Assembly: GCA_002477565.1 (NCBI GenBank)
Contig: DLQL01000103.1
Location: forward strand, 1-24,391
Source: Flavobacteriaceae bacterium UBA7433
GTDB lineage: Bacteria; Bacteroidota; Bacteroidia; Flavobacteriales; Flavobacteriaceae
Length of the DNA: 24,391 nt
Direction of reading: 5' to 3'
In this document: piece after piece, positions 24,373-24,391 of the stretch
Layout of the letters: every line of letters starts with the position of its first letter
How positions within the stretch are numbered: position 1 is the first letter of the stretch
Translations under genes and position numbers: made by a program
Notes under the pieces: model-generated
Told to the model about the DNA's origin: nothing
The model's database searches: none
What the model saw: the letters and a program-made list of their open reading frames with translations, nothing else

Positions 24373-24391
24373 GTATTCCAATGCATGTTGT

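Noticed and set aside
1..24391. Search for tRNA, rRNA, CRISPR repeats, insertion sequences, phage genes and defence systems
   Set aside because: No cloverleaf, repeat-spacer pattern, transposase or integrase motif was recognised; the window is mostly conserved core genes.

Overview
The window looks like the chromosome of a member of the Flavobacteriia (Bacteroidota), probably a marine, polysaccharide-degrading one. Three things point there. The families are typical of the group: DUF6702, DUF5683, a Porin_10-like barrel, a LepB with an N-terminal membrane extension, and secreted proteins with glycan-binding modules. Several genes are preceded by the Bacteroidota -7 box TAnnTTTG, two of them with a TTTG element 20 nt upstream, while Shine-Dalgarno sequences are scarce. 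The gene orders dapF-GNAT-mltG-DUF6702-M1 peptidase and parA-parB-DUF5683-dapB-lepB-wbqC are ones I associate with Flavobacteriaceae. These attributions come from reading the proteins; no database search was run.

Layout. Positions 1-1581 (minus) hold the end of what is probably a glycan-utilisation locus: a secreted protein with a cadherin-like domain, cut by the window edge, and a lipoprotein with a beta-sandwich. The lipoprotein promoter overlaps a perfect inverted repeat. Positions 1980-6157 (plus) hold a hotdog acyl-CoA thioesterase and then a tight molybdoenzyme cassette: fdhD, a YdeP-type molybdopterin oxidoreductase, and a small helical protein I do not recognise. Positions 6224-7030 (minus) hold rnhB and perhaps a 50-residue cysteine-rich protein. 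Positions 7076-10627 (plus) hold an outer-membrane porin and a COG2509 FAD-dependent oxidoreductase.

Positions 10747-16014 (plus) form a run of dapF, a GNAT acetyltransferase, mltG, DUF6702 and an M1 metallopeptidase, closed by a hairpin with a UUCG loop. Positions 16216-21430 hold parA, parB, DUF5683 and dapB with 1-nt overlaps or gaps of 0-1 nt, then lepB and a WbqC-like gene. A Crp/Fnr-type regulator (21539-22114) meets ettA (minus, 22169-23860) at a strong bidirectional terminator. A DUF3467 protein (24004-24315, minus) lies just downstream of a strong minus-strand terminator that must belong to a gene beyond the right edge.

How the genes fit together. Two diaminopimelate/lysine genes (dapF, dapB) and mltG link both central clusters to peptidoglycan precursor supply and strand processing; parAB adds chromosome segregation and lepB protein export. 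FdhD is the expected sulfurtransferase for the molybdoenzyme beside it. The least explained parts are the third gene of the molybdoenzyme cassette, the operator-like repeat at 1602-1622, the cysteine-rich small ORF beside rnhB, and the terminator-first arrangement of DUF3467. I saw no mobile element, CRISPR array, tRNA, rRNA or clear phage gene, and no wholly new system. Most of the window is conserved core genome.
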